Source of the DNA: Blastomussa wellsi
Taxonomy: Eukaryota > Cnidaria > Anthozoa > Scleractinia > Plerogyridae
Direction: 5' to 3'
DNA: 64,000 bases
NCBI GenBank assembly: GCA_947652115.1
Contig: OX393565.1
Location: forward strand, 10,486,407 to 10,550,406
A program made the translations under genes and the position numbers. Below the pieces are notes generated by a model. It saw only the letters and a list, made by a program, of their open reading frames with translations. It was not told where the DNA came from and did not search any database. Each line of letters begins with the position of its first letter. Positions within the stretch are counted from its first letter, which is position 1. Positions 44,543 to 55,584 of the stretch are shown here, piece by piece.

Positions 44543-46141
44543 GAGTTTTGTGATTTACTTCCTATTTTTAAGAAAATTATCACCACTTCAGGTAATGGAC
44601 GATATGGAATGCTCCACCTAAATAGAAAAAGCAGTGACCTTTTCAGCCTCAACATTGATCGTTTGCAAGTGACGTCATGGTGGCCATGTTGGTGGACAGG
44701 AACAATAAGATTTTTCTCCTCTGGGAGTTAACTGCCATTTTTATGCAAATTACGTGAGCAAATTTTCTTTTGTTTTGTCCACCAACATGGTGGCGATGCA
44801 AACCTGCTATTGAGGTACATAAAAGGCACCGATTTCACAAACTGAAAAGGGTAGGGTTTGACTGTCAGGTGTGTTATTGTTACAATATATAAATATATTA
44901 TTATTATTGTTGTTATTATCATCATCATGATCATCAACATTATTATTATTACATTCATGAAATTATTATTAATTCTGTGGATATATTAAAGGTGCATTTT
45001 CTATGGAAGGGGTAAAAAATGGTATGTAAAATAATGATGTCCTACAATGAGCCCATGGAAAAAAGATAGACCGGACCCGTACCCAACTATTAGTATGACT
45101 AGTATCTCGAATTGAGTTATGACTTACCAAAAAAAGATACTTGTATCTCAAGACACAAACACAGCTGTTACTCAATCCATCCAGCGGAAGGAGAAAGAAA
45201 AAGGTGCGTGCGGCGATAGGCACGATACTCGCGCATCACTTTTCGGGAGAGGGGGCGGAGGGGAGGTCATTGACCCATCAAAAGGAATCCTGATACGACG
45301 AGCCAAACACGAATTTTATCCACAAAATTCCAATTAGCGACTAAAACCAGACCCATTTCGCTATATACGTTACGTCATTTCCCATTACTGCAGACACTCT
45401 CTGCAGGCCCTTCAGGCCTTGAGGTAGGAAATTATTTGCAGTGGTTTTGTTCCAGGAGTGGGGGGCGGGGCAAATTGAACACAAACTTCTCGTTGGTGTG
45501 AAGTACTTCACCTCAATGTTGACACGATGGCTCCGGTCGCGTGGAGACTGCTAATTTTCTTCGGAAAAATCTCCAGAAATTGTAGCCGGCTTTTTAGAGA
45601 AGTTTCAAATAAAGTATTATTTTTTTATTATATTATACATGTAGTATCCCTCGTGCAATAAACAAGTAGGTCAACGGGTATGGTTATAATATCGTACGGT
45701 GAAAGAAATTATCTCAATTTTGTACACATGTACTCAAAACAAAGTATTTGGTCGATGTTGAGTCCCGATAGGTGGGAAACAGTCTCTTTCTGTGTGCCCG
45801 GGGGTGGAGAAATGACTATCAAGTACGGTAATCGAAAAACTTGCAAGTCCTGAGGCCTATAATGGTATGCCGGAAAGGAGGGAGGGTATTGGTGAGGCTT
45901 GTTAACAGGTAAAATTGAACAAACGGAAGCATTAAAATGGTGGCCAAAATGTAGAGGAAAAGGGGTATTCAAAACCCTCTATTGAACAAAGTAGCCAATA
46001 TTTTTTCTCTTAAGACTTAAAACATGATTATTCTTACTGGTTCACTCCAACGCGAAATAAACATCGCCCTCTACAAAACGAAGTTGACCCTCACGCTCAC
46101 TCTCACTAGTAAAACGCTGCTAATTTAACGCCAAAGCACAG

Positions 46142-46460
46142 GGTATATTTATTAAAACCTGGAACATTGTATAATGCAATTCGAGCGATTTGATTGGCTT
46201 AGCGGCCATGGTATATGAGCCATTATACCATGCCTGAGAAATGGAGACTATTAAATTGCCTTCTAATTGTTCTTGCAAAGCGAAATCAGCAAAATCTAGC
46301 AATATTTGTTGATTGTTTTTAATAAAACAATTATTCCACTCACGCTTGTTGGATATGAGATGATTATAGCCAACGAGGTGCGTAGCGTCAAGTTGGCTAG
46401 CGCATGGCTATCTATCATCTCATATCCAACACGCGCTAGTGGAATAATATTTAATTAAGC
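46142..46460. repeat. Palindromic repeat, unit 1
   Basis: About 310 bp, diverged from the next unit but collinear with it (GGAACATTGTATAATGCAAT near the start, GCGGCCATGGTATATGA, CAAAATCTAGCAATATTT). Its 3' half is a large hairpin: ATTATTCCACTCACGC...GTTGGATATGAGATGAT around 46328 pairs with ATCATCTCATATCCAAC...GTGGAATAAT around 46416-46448. Confidence 0.7.
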
Positions 46461-46723
46461 CAATTATTAAAAACTGGATCATTGTATAATGCAATTCCAG
46501 GGATTTGATTGGCTCAGCGGCCATGGTATATGATCGAGCCACTATACCATGCCCAAGGAATAGAAACCATTAAATTGTCCTCTGGTTGTTTTTTGCAATG
46601 CAAATCAACAAAATCTAGCAATATTTCTTGATTGTTTTCAATAAAACAATTATTCCACTCACACTTGTTGGATATGAGATGCTTAGAGCCAACTCGGCGC
46701 TAGGCGCCTCGTTGGCTGTCGAT

Positions 46724-46756
<33 letters not shown>

Positions 46757-46775
46757 AAATTGTTAATTAAGGAAA
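46461..46775. repeat. Palindromic repeat, unit 2
   Basis: Diverged head-to-tail copy of unit 1. The hairpin arms (GTTGGATATGAGATG / CATCTCATATCCAAC) remain at about 46667 and 46722, with the loop changed. A non-autonomous fold-back element duplicated in tandem is the simplest reading. Confidence 0.7.
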
Positions 46776-47156
46776 CTAATAAAAACAACCCCGATATTCT
46801 GGTCACTTGGAAATGTATGAAAATTGGGGTCGGAAATCCATATCTTAGTGTAATATATGTAGGTAATCACAGAAACTCGCAAAATAAGCCCCGTTATTCT
46901 GTCCATTTGGAAATGCATGAAAATTGGGGTTGGAAATTGATGCCTTGGTGTGGTGTATATAGGTAATCACAGAAACTCGCAAAATCGACCCCGTTATTTT
47001 GTTCATTTGGAAATCTATCAAAATTGGGGTCGACTTTAGGAACACGGCATAGTAAGATATATCACTTTAACTCTAGTAACCGAATATACCCCCATTTTAC
47101 TTAATGATCTGATTCAACTGAAAAATGGGGTCCCCATTAGGAACGGCATAGTAAGA
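46776..47156. repeat. Satellite, left part
   Basis: Three copies of a roughly 105-bp monomer (type B: GGAAATGCATGAAAATTGGGG, GTAATCACAGAAACTCGCAAA) followed by a type A monomer (GGAACGGCATAGTAAGATA). The same two types resume at 53086, so the SINE and BEL-2 interrupted one array. Confidence 0.8.
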
Positions 47157-47168
47157 TAATAATAATAA
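47157..47168 (-). mobile_element. Severed AAT tail of a SINE
   Basis: A short AAT run left of BEL-2. It continues at 52737 on the other side of the BEL insertion. Confidence 0.55.
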
Positions 47169-47404
47169 TGTCGGAAATAGCGCGTTGGTTTAAGTCAGGA
47201 TTGATTGACAAGTCCGTTCTAGAATTACCAGATATCATTTGCTATTGTAATCGTAGAGCTTAAGTTTTTATTATTCATCCGGGACTCAACTCAACACATG
47301 AACGTACTGTGACTTAGGGATTCTGTGATTAAAGCGTGATTCAAATATATATCTACTGGGAGATTTGTCGTGGATTACGATTACAAACAGGGGCATTCGC
47401 GACA
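47169..47404 (+). repeat. 5' LTR of BEL-2
   Basis: 236 bp. Differs from the 3' LTR most densely at 47181-47186 (GCGCG versus GTCCA). A primer-binding candidate, TGGCACCTCCGACGGGAC, starts at 47409. Confidence 0.93.
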
Positions 47405-47463
47405 AAAGTGGCACCTCCGACGGGACGATCGACAACGGAATAAATTGTACGTGAGTATTCTGT

Positions 47464-48495
47464 GTGAATATGGATGCAGCATCATCCACGTTGGATACGA
47501 AACTTATCCAGCTTCAATTTGCGAGGGAAAGAACCGAGGAGGCAATCCAAAGCAAGCGTTGTGACAAAATCGAAAGACAAATCAAGGCGTTGAAGGAATT
47601 GTCGGGCGAAGCCGACCAGCTGAAAAGAACCCTCGAAGGGTTGAAGATAGTCGCCAAGGAGAGCGCCGAGGAAATAAAGCAAATGGAATGATCAAATCGA
47701 GGAAAAGATAACCAGGGCAGATGACGACATCTTAAGGTTAAAGAAATGGCTCGAAGAGACCAAGAGAGAAGAAAATCAGAAGATCCGAGAAGAAGAGCGT
47801 CATTACGAAAGAGAGCTTTTCGAAACGCGTCTAAAATTTCAAACCGAGTTGAATGCAGTCAAATCGAACAAGCCGAGGGAAGTGAATCCGCGAAGGGCAG
47901 TGGTGGCTCAGCAACTGGATTGGAAGCAAAATTGCCGAAGTTAGTGATTATGAAATTCAACGGCACGTTCCAAGATTGGCCACGGCTCTGGGGGCAGTTC
48001 AGTGAAGCGATTGACAAATCAAGTATTGCTAGCGTTACCAAGTTTTCTTATTTGAGGGAGCTGTTGGCGCCGAAACCGATAATGTCCATAGAAGCTCTGC
48101 CATTTTCCGCCGAGGGATACAATCGTGCTGTCGCTATTTTAAAGGATAAATACGGGAAAGAGTAAGAAATCGTAAAAGCCTACAACAAAGAAGTTCTTGA
48201 GCTGCCAAGTATTTCCGGTGTTGATGTGAAAGCGATCCATCGGTTCCATGAGCGTTTGGCATATTGTGTACAATCCTTGCAAACAATGGGGAAATTGGAT
48301 CAAGTGAACGGAAATGTACCAATGACCCTTGACAAGCTGCCAGGGATTAGAGGCGATCTTGTTCGTACGGACTACACGTGGGAAAGCTGGGATTTTGTAA
48401 AGCTATGTGAAGCACTAGGACTGTGGATTAGGCGAAACCCGGTCGACTCCATTCCAACAGAGGAAGCAGATCCCAAATCGTCTCGTCGAAAGTGA
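47464..48495 (+). pseudogene. BEL-2 Gag, broken
   Basis: The frame opens at ATG 47464 (coiled coil, about 75 codons), shifts frame near 47690, returns near 47860, and then reads through stops at 48163-48165 (TAA) and 48493-48495 (TGA). The DUF1759-like core begins with MKFNGTFQDWPRLWGQF near 47950, and the 48.2-48.5 kb stretch is its C-terminal half. Confidence 0.82.
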
Positions 48496-48510
48496 GAAAG
48501 GTCTGACAAA

Positions 48511-48939
48511 TTGTTCGCCGCAAAACAATGGGATCTCAAACAGCGGAAATGTGTTTACTGTGAGGACACATCTCATGTTTCCTGGGAGTGCCCAAAGATA
48601 TCAACAGTTGATGGAAGAAAGAAGTTTTTGGCTCAACGTCACCTGTGTTTTAACTGTACATACAGCGGTCATCAAGCCGCCAGATGCGGGATCAAATACT
48701 CGTGCCATAACTGTGGACAACGCCATCACACCTCCATCTGCGATCGCGATCGAATAGAACCACCGCAAGAAGTCGCATTAACAGCCACAAAAAGGGGAGA
48801 TGGAATTTTTCCGGTCATGAATGTGAAAGTTAATGGAATCGAGTGCCGCGCGTTGATTGATACCGGAGCCGGAAGCTCTTACGTCTCTGCGAAATTGATC
48901 AATCTTCTGAAGATAAAACCAATCGATGTCAAAGTTTAA
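48511..48939 (+). pseudogene. BEL-2 zinc knuckles and aspartic protease
   Basis: Three Cys/His knuckles in a row, CVYCEDTSHVSWEC, CFNCTYSGHQAARC and CHNCGQRHHTSIC, then the protease active-site motif ALIDTGAGSSYV. TAA at 48937-48939 ends the frame; the same frame reopens at once and continues the protein. Confidence 0.85.
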
Positions 48940-48948
48940 CAAGTTGAC

Positions 48949-50280
48949 ATGCTCCTGGGAACGTCAGTGAGTCACCTCGAAACGTACAAGTCTTGCATTG
49001 AATCGGTTTACGGAGACTTCAAAATGGACGTAAATTTAATTAAAGTGAACAAAGGAGAACTGTTGACATTAGACAACCCAAACTATGATTCAGTGATTGC
49101 GAAATATCTGCATTTAAAGGGAGTGGAATTGTGTGACCGTGACACCAAACCTCGACTTCCAGTACATATAATTCTCGGAGCTGGAGAATATGCAAGAGCT
49201 AAAACAGAAACCCCACCACGTATTGGAAAGGATGGCGAGCCTGTTGCGGAGCTGACTAAACTGTGTTGGTTCGTGATGTCTCCTGGACAGGAATTTGACC
49301 GGAATGCGATGATGCTTACACAAACCAGTCAGTTGGAGTACGAAGAACTTTGCAGGCTTGACGTGTTAGGACTAGCGGACAGCCCTCCCTTCGACCAACA
49401 AGCAGTGTACAGTGAATTTAAGGAGCAGTTAGTGAGGAGCGAGCAGGGTTGGTATGAGACTGGATTACCGTGGAAGGGAGATCGGTCAACTCTGCCGAAT
49501 AACGAGAATGGAAGTCTACAACGGCTACAAGCTTTAAAACGGAAGTTACAACGAGCGGAACAAACAGCAGAATATGACAGCATCATCAGAGAACAAAAGG
49601 AGCAGGGGATACTCGAGAGCGCTGATCAACCCGCCCATGGAGTTAAATTCTATATTCGTCACAAACCAGTGGTACGAGAAAACGCAGAGTCGACTAAAAT
49701 GCGCATTGTCTACGACGCTTCCGCTAGAGCACACCCATCAGCGCCATCCTTGAATGACTGTCTCAACGCTGGCCCTCCGTTGCAGAACAAGCTCTGGGAT
49801 GTACTTGTTCGCCAGCGCTGCTACCCAGTTGCAGTGACCGGAGATTTAAAGAAAGCATTTTTGCAGGTGCGGATCAGAGAACTGGACAGGGACGCGCTTA
49901 GATTCCACTGGAAGAAAAATGAACACTCTCCCCTGGAAACATTAAGGTTCACCAGAGCGCTGTTTGGCCTGACGTGTTCGCCGTTCGTACTAGGGGAAGT
50001 GTTAGAGTGTCATCTAGAAGCATGGGAACCAAAGATGCCAGAGTTGGTGGAGGAGCTCCGCAAAAACCTTTACGTAGATGACTTACTGTCAGGAGGAGTT
50101 ACAACAAAACAGGCGCAACACCGTAAGGAGCAGGCCATCGAAATCTTTGATGATGCAGGGTTTACCCTACATAAGTGGCATTCCAACGTCCCGATGCTGG
50201 AGGGAGAGACTGAGAACAAAGAACAAAGACACAGACGTGTTGTTTGCCAAGCAACAGCTCCAGCAATCAGGGGAAGCTAG
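48949..50280 (+). pseudogene. BEL-2 protease tail and reverse transcriptase
   Basis: 443 codons in the same frame as the upstream piece. RT motifs: MRIVYDASARAH, AVTGDLKKAFLQV (first catalytic Asp), FGLTCSPF and LYVDDLLSGG. The frame is lost near 50210-50280, beside a duplicated GAACAAA word; the downstream frame takes over. Confidence 0.87.
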
Positions 50281-52378
50281 AACCAGCCTACTAGGTCTTG
50301 GATGGGACAAAGGGAAAGATGAAGTGAAGGTCAAGTTCCCGACTGAAGAAGTTCAACCAACGAAAAGAGGAGTTTTAAGCAAGCTCGCCAAAGTGTATGA
50401 TCCCTTGGGCCTGGTATCGCCCGTGACGCTTGAAGGAAAAGTGATCTTCAGAGATGTTTGTGACCAGAAACAAGCCTGGGACACCAAGCTCGCGGGACCA
50501 CTACTCCGCAGGTGGCAGAAATGGGAGCAGTCTCTACCTACAGAAGTGGCAGTGCCAAGGTCAATTACAAGCTTTCGGGAACCGTTACTAGATGTTGAAC
50601 TACACAGCTTCGGCGACGGAAGCAAACTAGGAGTGGGAGCCGCGGTTTACGCAGTAGTGACACAAGAGTCGGGAACTACGCAACACCTGGTAGCTGCTAA
50701 AGCGCGTCTTGCAAAAGGGGGACTCTCCATACCCCGTTTGGAACTAGTTGCAGGCCATATGGCAACCAACTTACTCACCAACGTGAGAAACGCTTTGGAG
50801 GGGCTACCAATTTCCAACGTGTACAGCTGGCTGGACAGCACCGTTGCCCTGCACTGGATACGGGGGAGTGGAGAGTTTAAGCAGTTTGTCCAGAACAGGG
50901 TGACAAAGATTAGAGCACAGTCAGATATGGTGTGGCGACATGTCAGCTCCGAAGAGAATCCAGCCGACCTGACCAGTCGCGGGGGATCAGTGAATGGATC
51001 GACACTCTGGTGGAATGGACCTAAGTGGCTTGCTAACCGGGAGGAATGGCCAATTAATCCAGTGACTTCAGCTTGCCCAGCGACAGAGGCCGAAGTCAAA
51101 ACTATACGAGAAGTGCTATCATTGGCGCAGCCCAAAGATTCAAGTGACAGAGTGGAAGAAGTGTTAGAGAAGCACGAGCTAAAATATGCGCTGAGAGTTG
51201 TTGCATGGATTACAAGGTTCATAGCCAACTGCAAGACACCCAAGAAACTAACAGGGCCACTGACAGCTGACGAATTGGAGAACGTGAAGTGGGGATGGAT
51301 CAGACGAGTACAACTGAGAGCCACGACGATGCCGAGCTATCCACAGATTAAGAGCAGCTTAAATCTTCAACCGAACAGGGACGGTCTTCTGGAGTGTCAC
51401 GGGCGTATTCAAGGGAAGTACCCCATATACCTGCCAGAAGACGCGACGCTTACCAGAAAGTTAGTGAGACGGGTGCACTGTGAGACTCTGCACGGGGGAG
51501 TAGGCCTAATGATGGCTGCAATCAGAGAAACGTTCTGGGTTCCAAGATTAAGACGTCTTCTAAAGAAAGTGACGAAGAATTGTTGGGGATGTAAGCGGTT
51601 CCAGGCGACAGCAATTGCAGTACCTCCTCCAGGTCCCTTGCCGTCCAACAGGACAGAAGGAACCACAGCTTTTGAAGTCGCAGGCGTGGATTTCGCAGGC
51701 CCAATTCGCTATCGCAAGGCAAGTAGCCGAGAAGGGAAGGCTTATATCGCCCTGTTTGCCTGCAGTTTAACACGAGGAGTGCATCTTGAGTTGTTACCGA
51801 GCCTGGAAACTGGGAAGTTCCTTCCATGCCTGAAGCGGTTCATTGCAAGACGGGGCCGACCGAAGACACTCTACTCGGACAATGGAGGAACGTTCGTCAA
51901 AGCATCCAAGTGGCTCAAAGGGGTTCAAAGAGAGGAGAAGATACAAGGATTCCTCGAGCAACAAGAGATCCAGTGGCGCTTTAACCTCCCCAGAGCACCA
52001 TGGTGGGGAGGACAATTCGAGCAACTTATCGTTGTTGTCAAGCGCGCCTTTCACAAGACCATTGGAGCAACAACGTTGACTTGGGATGAACTGAGTGATG
52101 TCATCCTTGATGTGGAAGTCCAAATCAATCACCGACCACTGAGCTACGTTGATGATGACGTCCAACTGCCAATCCTCACCCCATCAGCGTTCCTGTTTCA
52201 GCGTTCAAACTTGTTACCAGAGCAAGAGCCTTGGAGAGAGGAAAATGTGGACTTGAGGAGACGCGAGAAATACCTCAGGTCTTGTAAGGATCAGTTATGG
52301 TGCCGTTGGTGCCGGAGAACATTAGGGCTATCACTTTGCATGAACAAGTCACTTGTTAGATTTCCTTTATTAGCCTAA
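50078..52378 (+). pseudogene. BEL-2 RNase H and integrase
   Basis: The real coding part starts near 50220; the first ~45 codons are out of phase with RT. RNase H: LHSFGDGSKLGVGAAV. Integrase: HCETLHGG and CWGC (HHCC site), then GVDFAGP, YSDNGGTF and the Glu of GGQFEQLI (DDE triad). The frame ends about 25 codons after CKDQLWCRW, with none of the DUF5641-like tail present in BEL-1, so the C-terminus is deleted or out of frame. Confidence 0.87.
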
Positions 52379-52486
52379 GGACATTATGGACGAGAACATT
52401 TTGTTTACAATTTCCGTTCATGTTTTGAACTTAATTCTGTTCAAGTGATTTTTAATGATTCAATAACATATACCTCCTTCGAAGCT

Positions 52487-52500
52487 ATATGGGGGGAGAG
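52487..52500 (+). promoter_or_regulatory. Polypurine tract of BEL-2
   Basis: ATGGGGGGAGAG-type purine run immediately before the 3' LTR. Confidence 0.7.
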
Positions 52501-52735
52501 TGTCGGAAATAGTCCATTGGTTTAAGTCAGGATTGATTGACAAGTCCGTTCTAGAATTACCAGATATCGTTTGCTATTGTAATCGTAGAGCTTAAGTTTT
52601 TATTATTCATTCGGGACTAAACTCAACACATGAACGTACTGTGACTTAGGGATTCTGTGATTAAAGCGTGATTCAAATATATATCTACTGGGAGATTTGT
52701 CGTGGATTACGATTACAAACGGGGGCATTCACGAC

Positions 52736-52736
<1 letters not shown>
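52501..52736 (+). repeat. 3' LTR of BEL-2
   Basis: 236 bp, same ends and length as 47169-47404. Confidence 0.93.
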
Positions 52737-52784
<48 letters not shown>

Positions 52785-53085
52785 TATTCAATCTGATCAA
52801 TGTAAACATCGATACCATGAACAGGAGATACCACAGGTTATCCCTATCGAGGGTATCTCCTTTTAAATCAAAGCAATTCTAATCAACTCAACTCAACACA
52901 AGACAAATCAAATCAAATGTTAGTTTTTGAGGAGAGGGGAAAACCGAAGTACCCGGAGAAAAACCTCTCGGAGCAGAGTAGAGAACCAACAAACTCAACC
53001 CACTTATGACGCCGAGTCCGGGGAATCGAACCTGGGCCACATTGGTGGGAGGCGAGTGCTCTACCACTGCGCCATCCCTGCTCCC
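52737..53085 (-). mobile_element. tRNA-derived SINE, tail interrupted by BEL-2
   Basis: On the minus strand the head (53085-53012) is tRNA-like, with box A TGGCGCAGTGGTAGAGC and box B GGTTCGATTCC and a Gly-tRNA-like CTCGCCTCCCA anticodon arm whose 3' side is degenerate. A body of about 225 bp follows (containing TCTCCGGGTACTTCGG) and then an (AAT)n tail at 52737-52782. The tail resumes left of BEL-2. It would be copied by a LINE in trans. Confidence 0.75.
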
Positions 53086-54230
53086 TTTATATCACTTTAA
53101 CTTTAGGATCCGAAAATGACCCCAATTTTACTTAATAATCTGATTCGACTGAAAAACGGGGTCGACTTTAGGAACACGGCATAGTAAGATATATCACTTT
53201 AACTTTAGCATCCGAAAATAACCCCAATTTTACTTCATAAGCTGATTCGACTGAAAAACAGGGTCGACTTTAGGAACACGGCATAGTAAGATATATCACT
53301 TTAACTTTAGTATCCGAAAATGACCCCAATTTTACTTAATGATCTGATTGGACTGAAAAACGGGGTCGACTTTAGGAACACGGCATAGTAAGATATATCA
53401 CTTTAACTTTAGGATCCGAAAATCACCCCAATTTTACTTAATCATCTGATTCGACTGAAAAACGGGGTCGACCTTAGGAACACGGCATAGTAAGATATAT
53501 CACCTTAACTTTAGGATCCGAAAATTACCCCAATTTTACTTAATAATCTGATTCGACTGAAAAACGGGGTCGACTTTAGGAACACGGCATAGTAAGATAT
53601 ATCACTTTAACTTTAGCATCCGAAAATTACCCCAATTTTACTTCATAAGCTGATTCGACTGAAAAACGGGGTCGACCTTAGGAACACGGCATAGTAAGAT
53701 ATATCACTTTAACTTTAGTATCCGAAAATTACCCCAATTTTACTTCATAAGCTGATTCGACTGTAAAACGGGGTCGACCTTAGGAACACGGCATAGTAAG
53801 ATATATCACTTTAACTTTAGCATCCGAAAATTACCCCAATTTTACTTAATAATCTGATTCGACTGAAAAACGGGGTCGACCTTAGGAACACGGCGTAGTA
53901 AGATATATCACTTTAACTTTAGCATCCGAAAATTACCCCAATTTTACTTAATAAACTGATTCACTGAAACTCGCAAATTTAAGCCCGGTATTCTGTTCAT
54001 TTGGAAATGTATCAAAATTGGGGTCGGAAATCGATGCATTAATGTGGTGTAAATAGGTAATCACAGAAACTCACAAAGTCAATCCCGTTATTCTGTTCAT
54101 TTGGAAATCTATCAAAATTGGGGTCGACTTCAGGAACATGGCGTAGTAAGATATATCACTTTAACTTTAGCATCCGAAAATTACCCCAATTTACTGATTC
54201 TACTGAAAATCGGGATCGAGACTAAGTCGA
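53086..54230. repeat. 102-bp satellite array, right part
   Basis: Type A monomers recur every 102 bp (GGAACACGGCATAG at 53171, 53273, 53375 and onward to about 53885). Each has ACCCCAATTTTACTT and GAAAAACGGGGTCGAC. Type B monomers like those at 46.8-47.0 kb appear at about 53960-54130, and a final partial A monomer ends near 54210. Monomers differ by a few bases, so it is an old but homogenised array. Confidence 0.85.
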
Positions 54231-54583
54231 GGTACATAAACACGCAATAAAAGAGGGGGCTAATATCCCGCAATCTTGACCGAACAAGGTTGGTCAATAA
54301 AGGATTTATGATACGACTTAAAGGACGCTATTAAAAGACAGTAAAATGGGGGACGAACGGACTATTCCGAGCGGTCAAGATGACTCCATCTTGACCCCGC
54401 GGGTAGCCAATCACAGCAGGAGAATTGATTCATTTTGAACGCTGAAAAAGCCAGTCATACAAGTAGATTGGCATCCAAATGTACTTCATGAGATTTTAAC
54501 TGATGATTTTTGTCGCACGACTCGATGAAATATTTGCCGCGCTAGCTAACGTTGCAACTTAAAAACTGTGTGCGATTTTTGGA
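54231..54583. other. Inverted-repeat remnant, no gene
   Basis: GCGGTCAAGATG (54371) and CATCTTGACC (54387) form a tight hairpin; a further copy of the word, CAATCTTGACCG, lies near 54272. This looks like part of a MITE-type element. No coding sequence recognised. Confidence 0.4.
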
Positions 54584-55178
54584 TTAAAGGGTGTTTCTTG
54601 AATTGAATCTCACATCGTGACGACAAATTGCACTAGAACAGTCCGCAGAGGAAAGACTGACGACAACGTTCTGAGCTTCGTAATTATTTGTAGATGTGTG
54701 AGGACTTGTCATAAGAGAGATGTTCACGGACGCGTGTGAAAAAATGACGACCAGTTTTGCCGATATAGCAAGCATTACAGTGAGCACAAGTGAATTTGTA
54801 AATCACACGTGAACGGAGTTCTCTGGGGACACAATCCTTCACTGATAAAAGATTTTTTAGTTTAAACGTGGTGAACACTAATTTGATGTCAAGATCATTA
54901 CAATAACAATTAACAAGACGGCGTATTTTGCTTTGAGCTACAGTAAAAAAAAAACGGCCCAAATAAAGTAATTTATAAAAGTATTGTTTACCCTGTGAAA
55001 TAGTATTAGAGGAAGGAGGTGTTTGAGTAGAGCAATTTCGGTTAATGGCTGTGTTCAAATATCGGTAGACGCATTTATCGATGAGATGAACGGGAAAAAA
55101 GATTCTTACGCAAAAATGAAAACTAATTTCATAATACCTTTTTGGAAGCCCAGCCAGGTATTGTTTATTTTGTTTCAA
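54584..55178 (-). pseudogene. Penelope-like element, GIY-YIG endonuclease end
   Basis: A 164-codon frame (55178-54684) ends with a GIY-YIG-type endonuclease core, YKFTCAHCNACYIGKTGR, with the CxxC pair typical of Penelope-like elements, then RVREHL. The frame then breaks and continues in another phase to 54584. The RT upstream is represented only by its thumb-side tail. The full element is not present; this is a 5'-truncated, frameshifted copy. Confidence 0.75.
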
Positions 55179-55345
55179 CTGTTTAGTAGGATATATTGTT
55201 GACTTATCTTATATTTGCCCAAGTGTACAGAATATTTTCATAGATGTTCGGAAATAAAAACCTGTTTCAAATTTTAAGCTAAAATGACTCATATATACAG
55301 AGGGCTTAACAGGAGAATTTTAGCCTAACATGTGCTTTAAATCCC

Positions 55346-55584
55346 GAGCCTAGTTGTTCAAAGCCCGTTAAGGCCATCCTGGATTAACGTGAACTTTGAT
55401 TCCAGTTTAATTATAAATAAACAAAGATTCTCCCAAAGGATTCTCGGCCCTCAGTTTTGACTTAGACTTTTCTTTACCTTTAGCTTGAAATTAGCCTTTT
55501 AAACCATTTCAAACGAGCGAGCTGAAAACCTCAATTAACTTTAATCGTGGATTAGCGTTTATCGGCTTTTGAACAACCGGGCCC
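55346..55584. mobile_element. Short TIR element (MITE-like)
   Basis: About 240 bp with imperfect terminal inverted repeats: GCCTAGTTGTTCAAAGCCCG at 55349 against CGGCTTTTGAACAACCGGGC near 55563, plus inner matches TGGATTAACGTG / TCGTGGATTAGCG. No coding capacity. Confidence 0.6.

Larger units (their letters stand above)
42593..46141. repeat. Amplified block S2 (3549 bp), right end of array
   Basis: Lacks J1. Its host flank continues past the J2 breakpoint into unique DNA (AAAGCACAG then GGTATATTT at 46142), so this is the original right border. Private T near 45671 (AGTAGGTCAAC). Confidence 0.9.
47169..52736 (+). mobile_element. BEL/Pao retrotransposon, decayed (BEL-2)
   Basis: 5568 bp with two 236-bp LTRs (TGTCGG...CGACA). 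The flanking ATAA could be a target duplication but lies in an AAT microsatellite. About eight LTR differences by eye (about 3.4 percent) make it older than BEL-1. The coding region is Gag, protease, RT, RNase H, integrase, all BEL-like but only distantly similar to BEL-1. It has at least three in-frame stops (48163, 48493, 48937), several frame changes and a curtailed integrase C-terminus, so it is dead. Confidence 0.93.

Noticed and set aside
20858..46141. Array read as independent Ngaro insertions
   Set aside because: All copies share identical internal breakpoints and the same host flank; separate insertions would each have their own flanks and full termini (B1-A2-B2), which occur only once at 11.2-12.0 kb.
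46628..46966. 112-codon plus-strand frame
   Set aside because: It spans a palindromic repeat and satellite monomers; its internal peptide repeat simply mirrors the satellite.
53012..53085. Functional tRNA-Gly gene
   Set aside because: The anticodon stem does not pair on its 3' side, and the sequence heads a SINE body with an AAT tail.
53086..54230. CRISPR-like array
   Set aside because: The monomers are continuous 102-bp tandem repeats with no unique spacers, in a eukaryotic setting.
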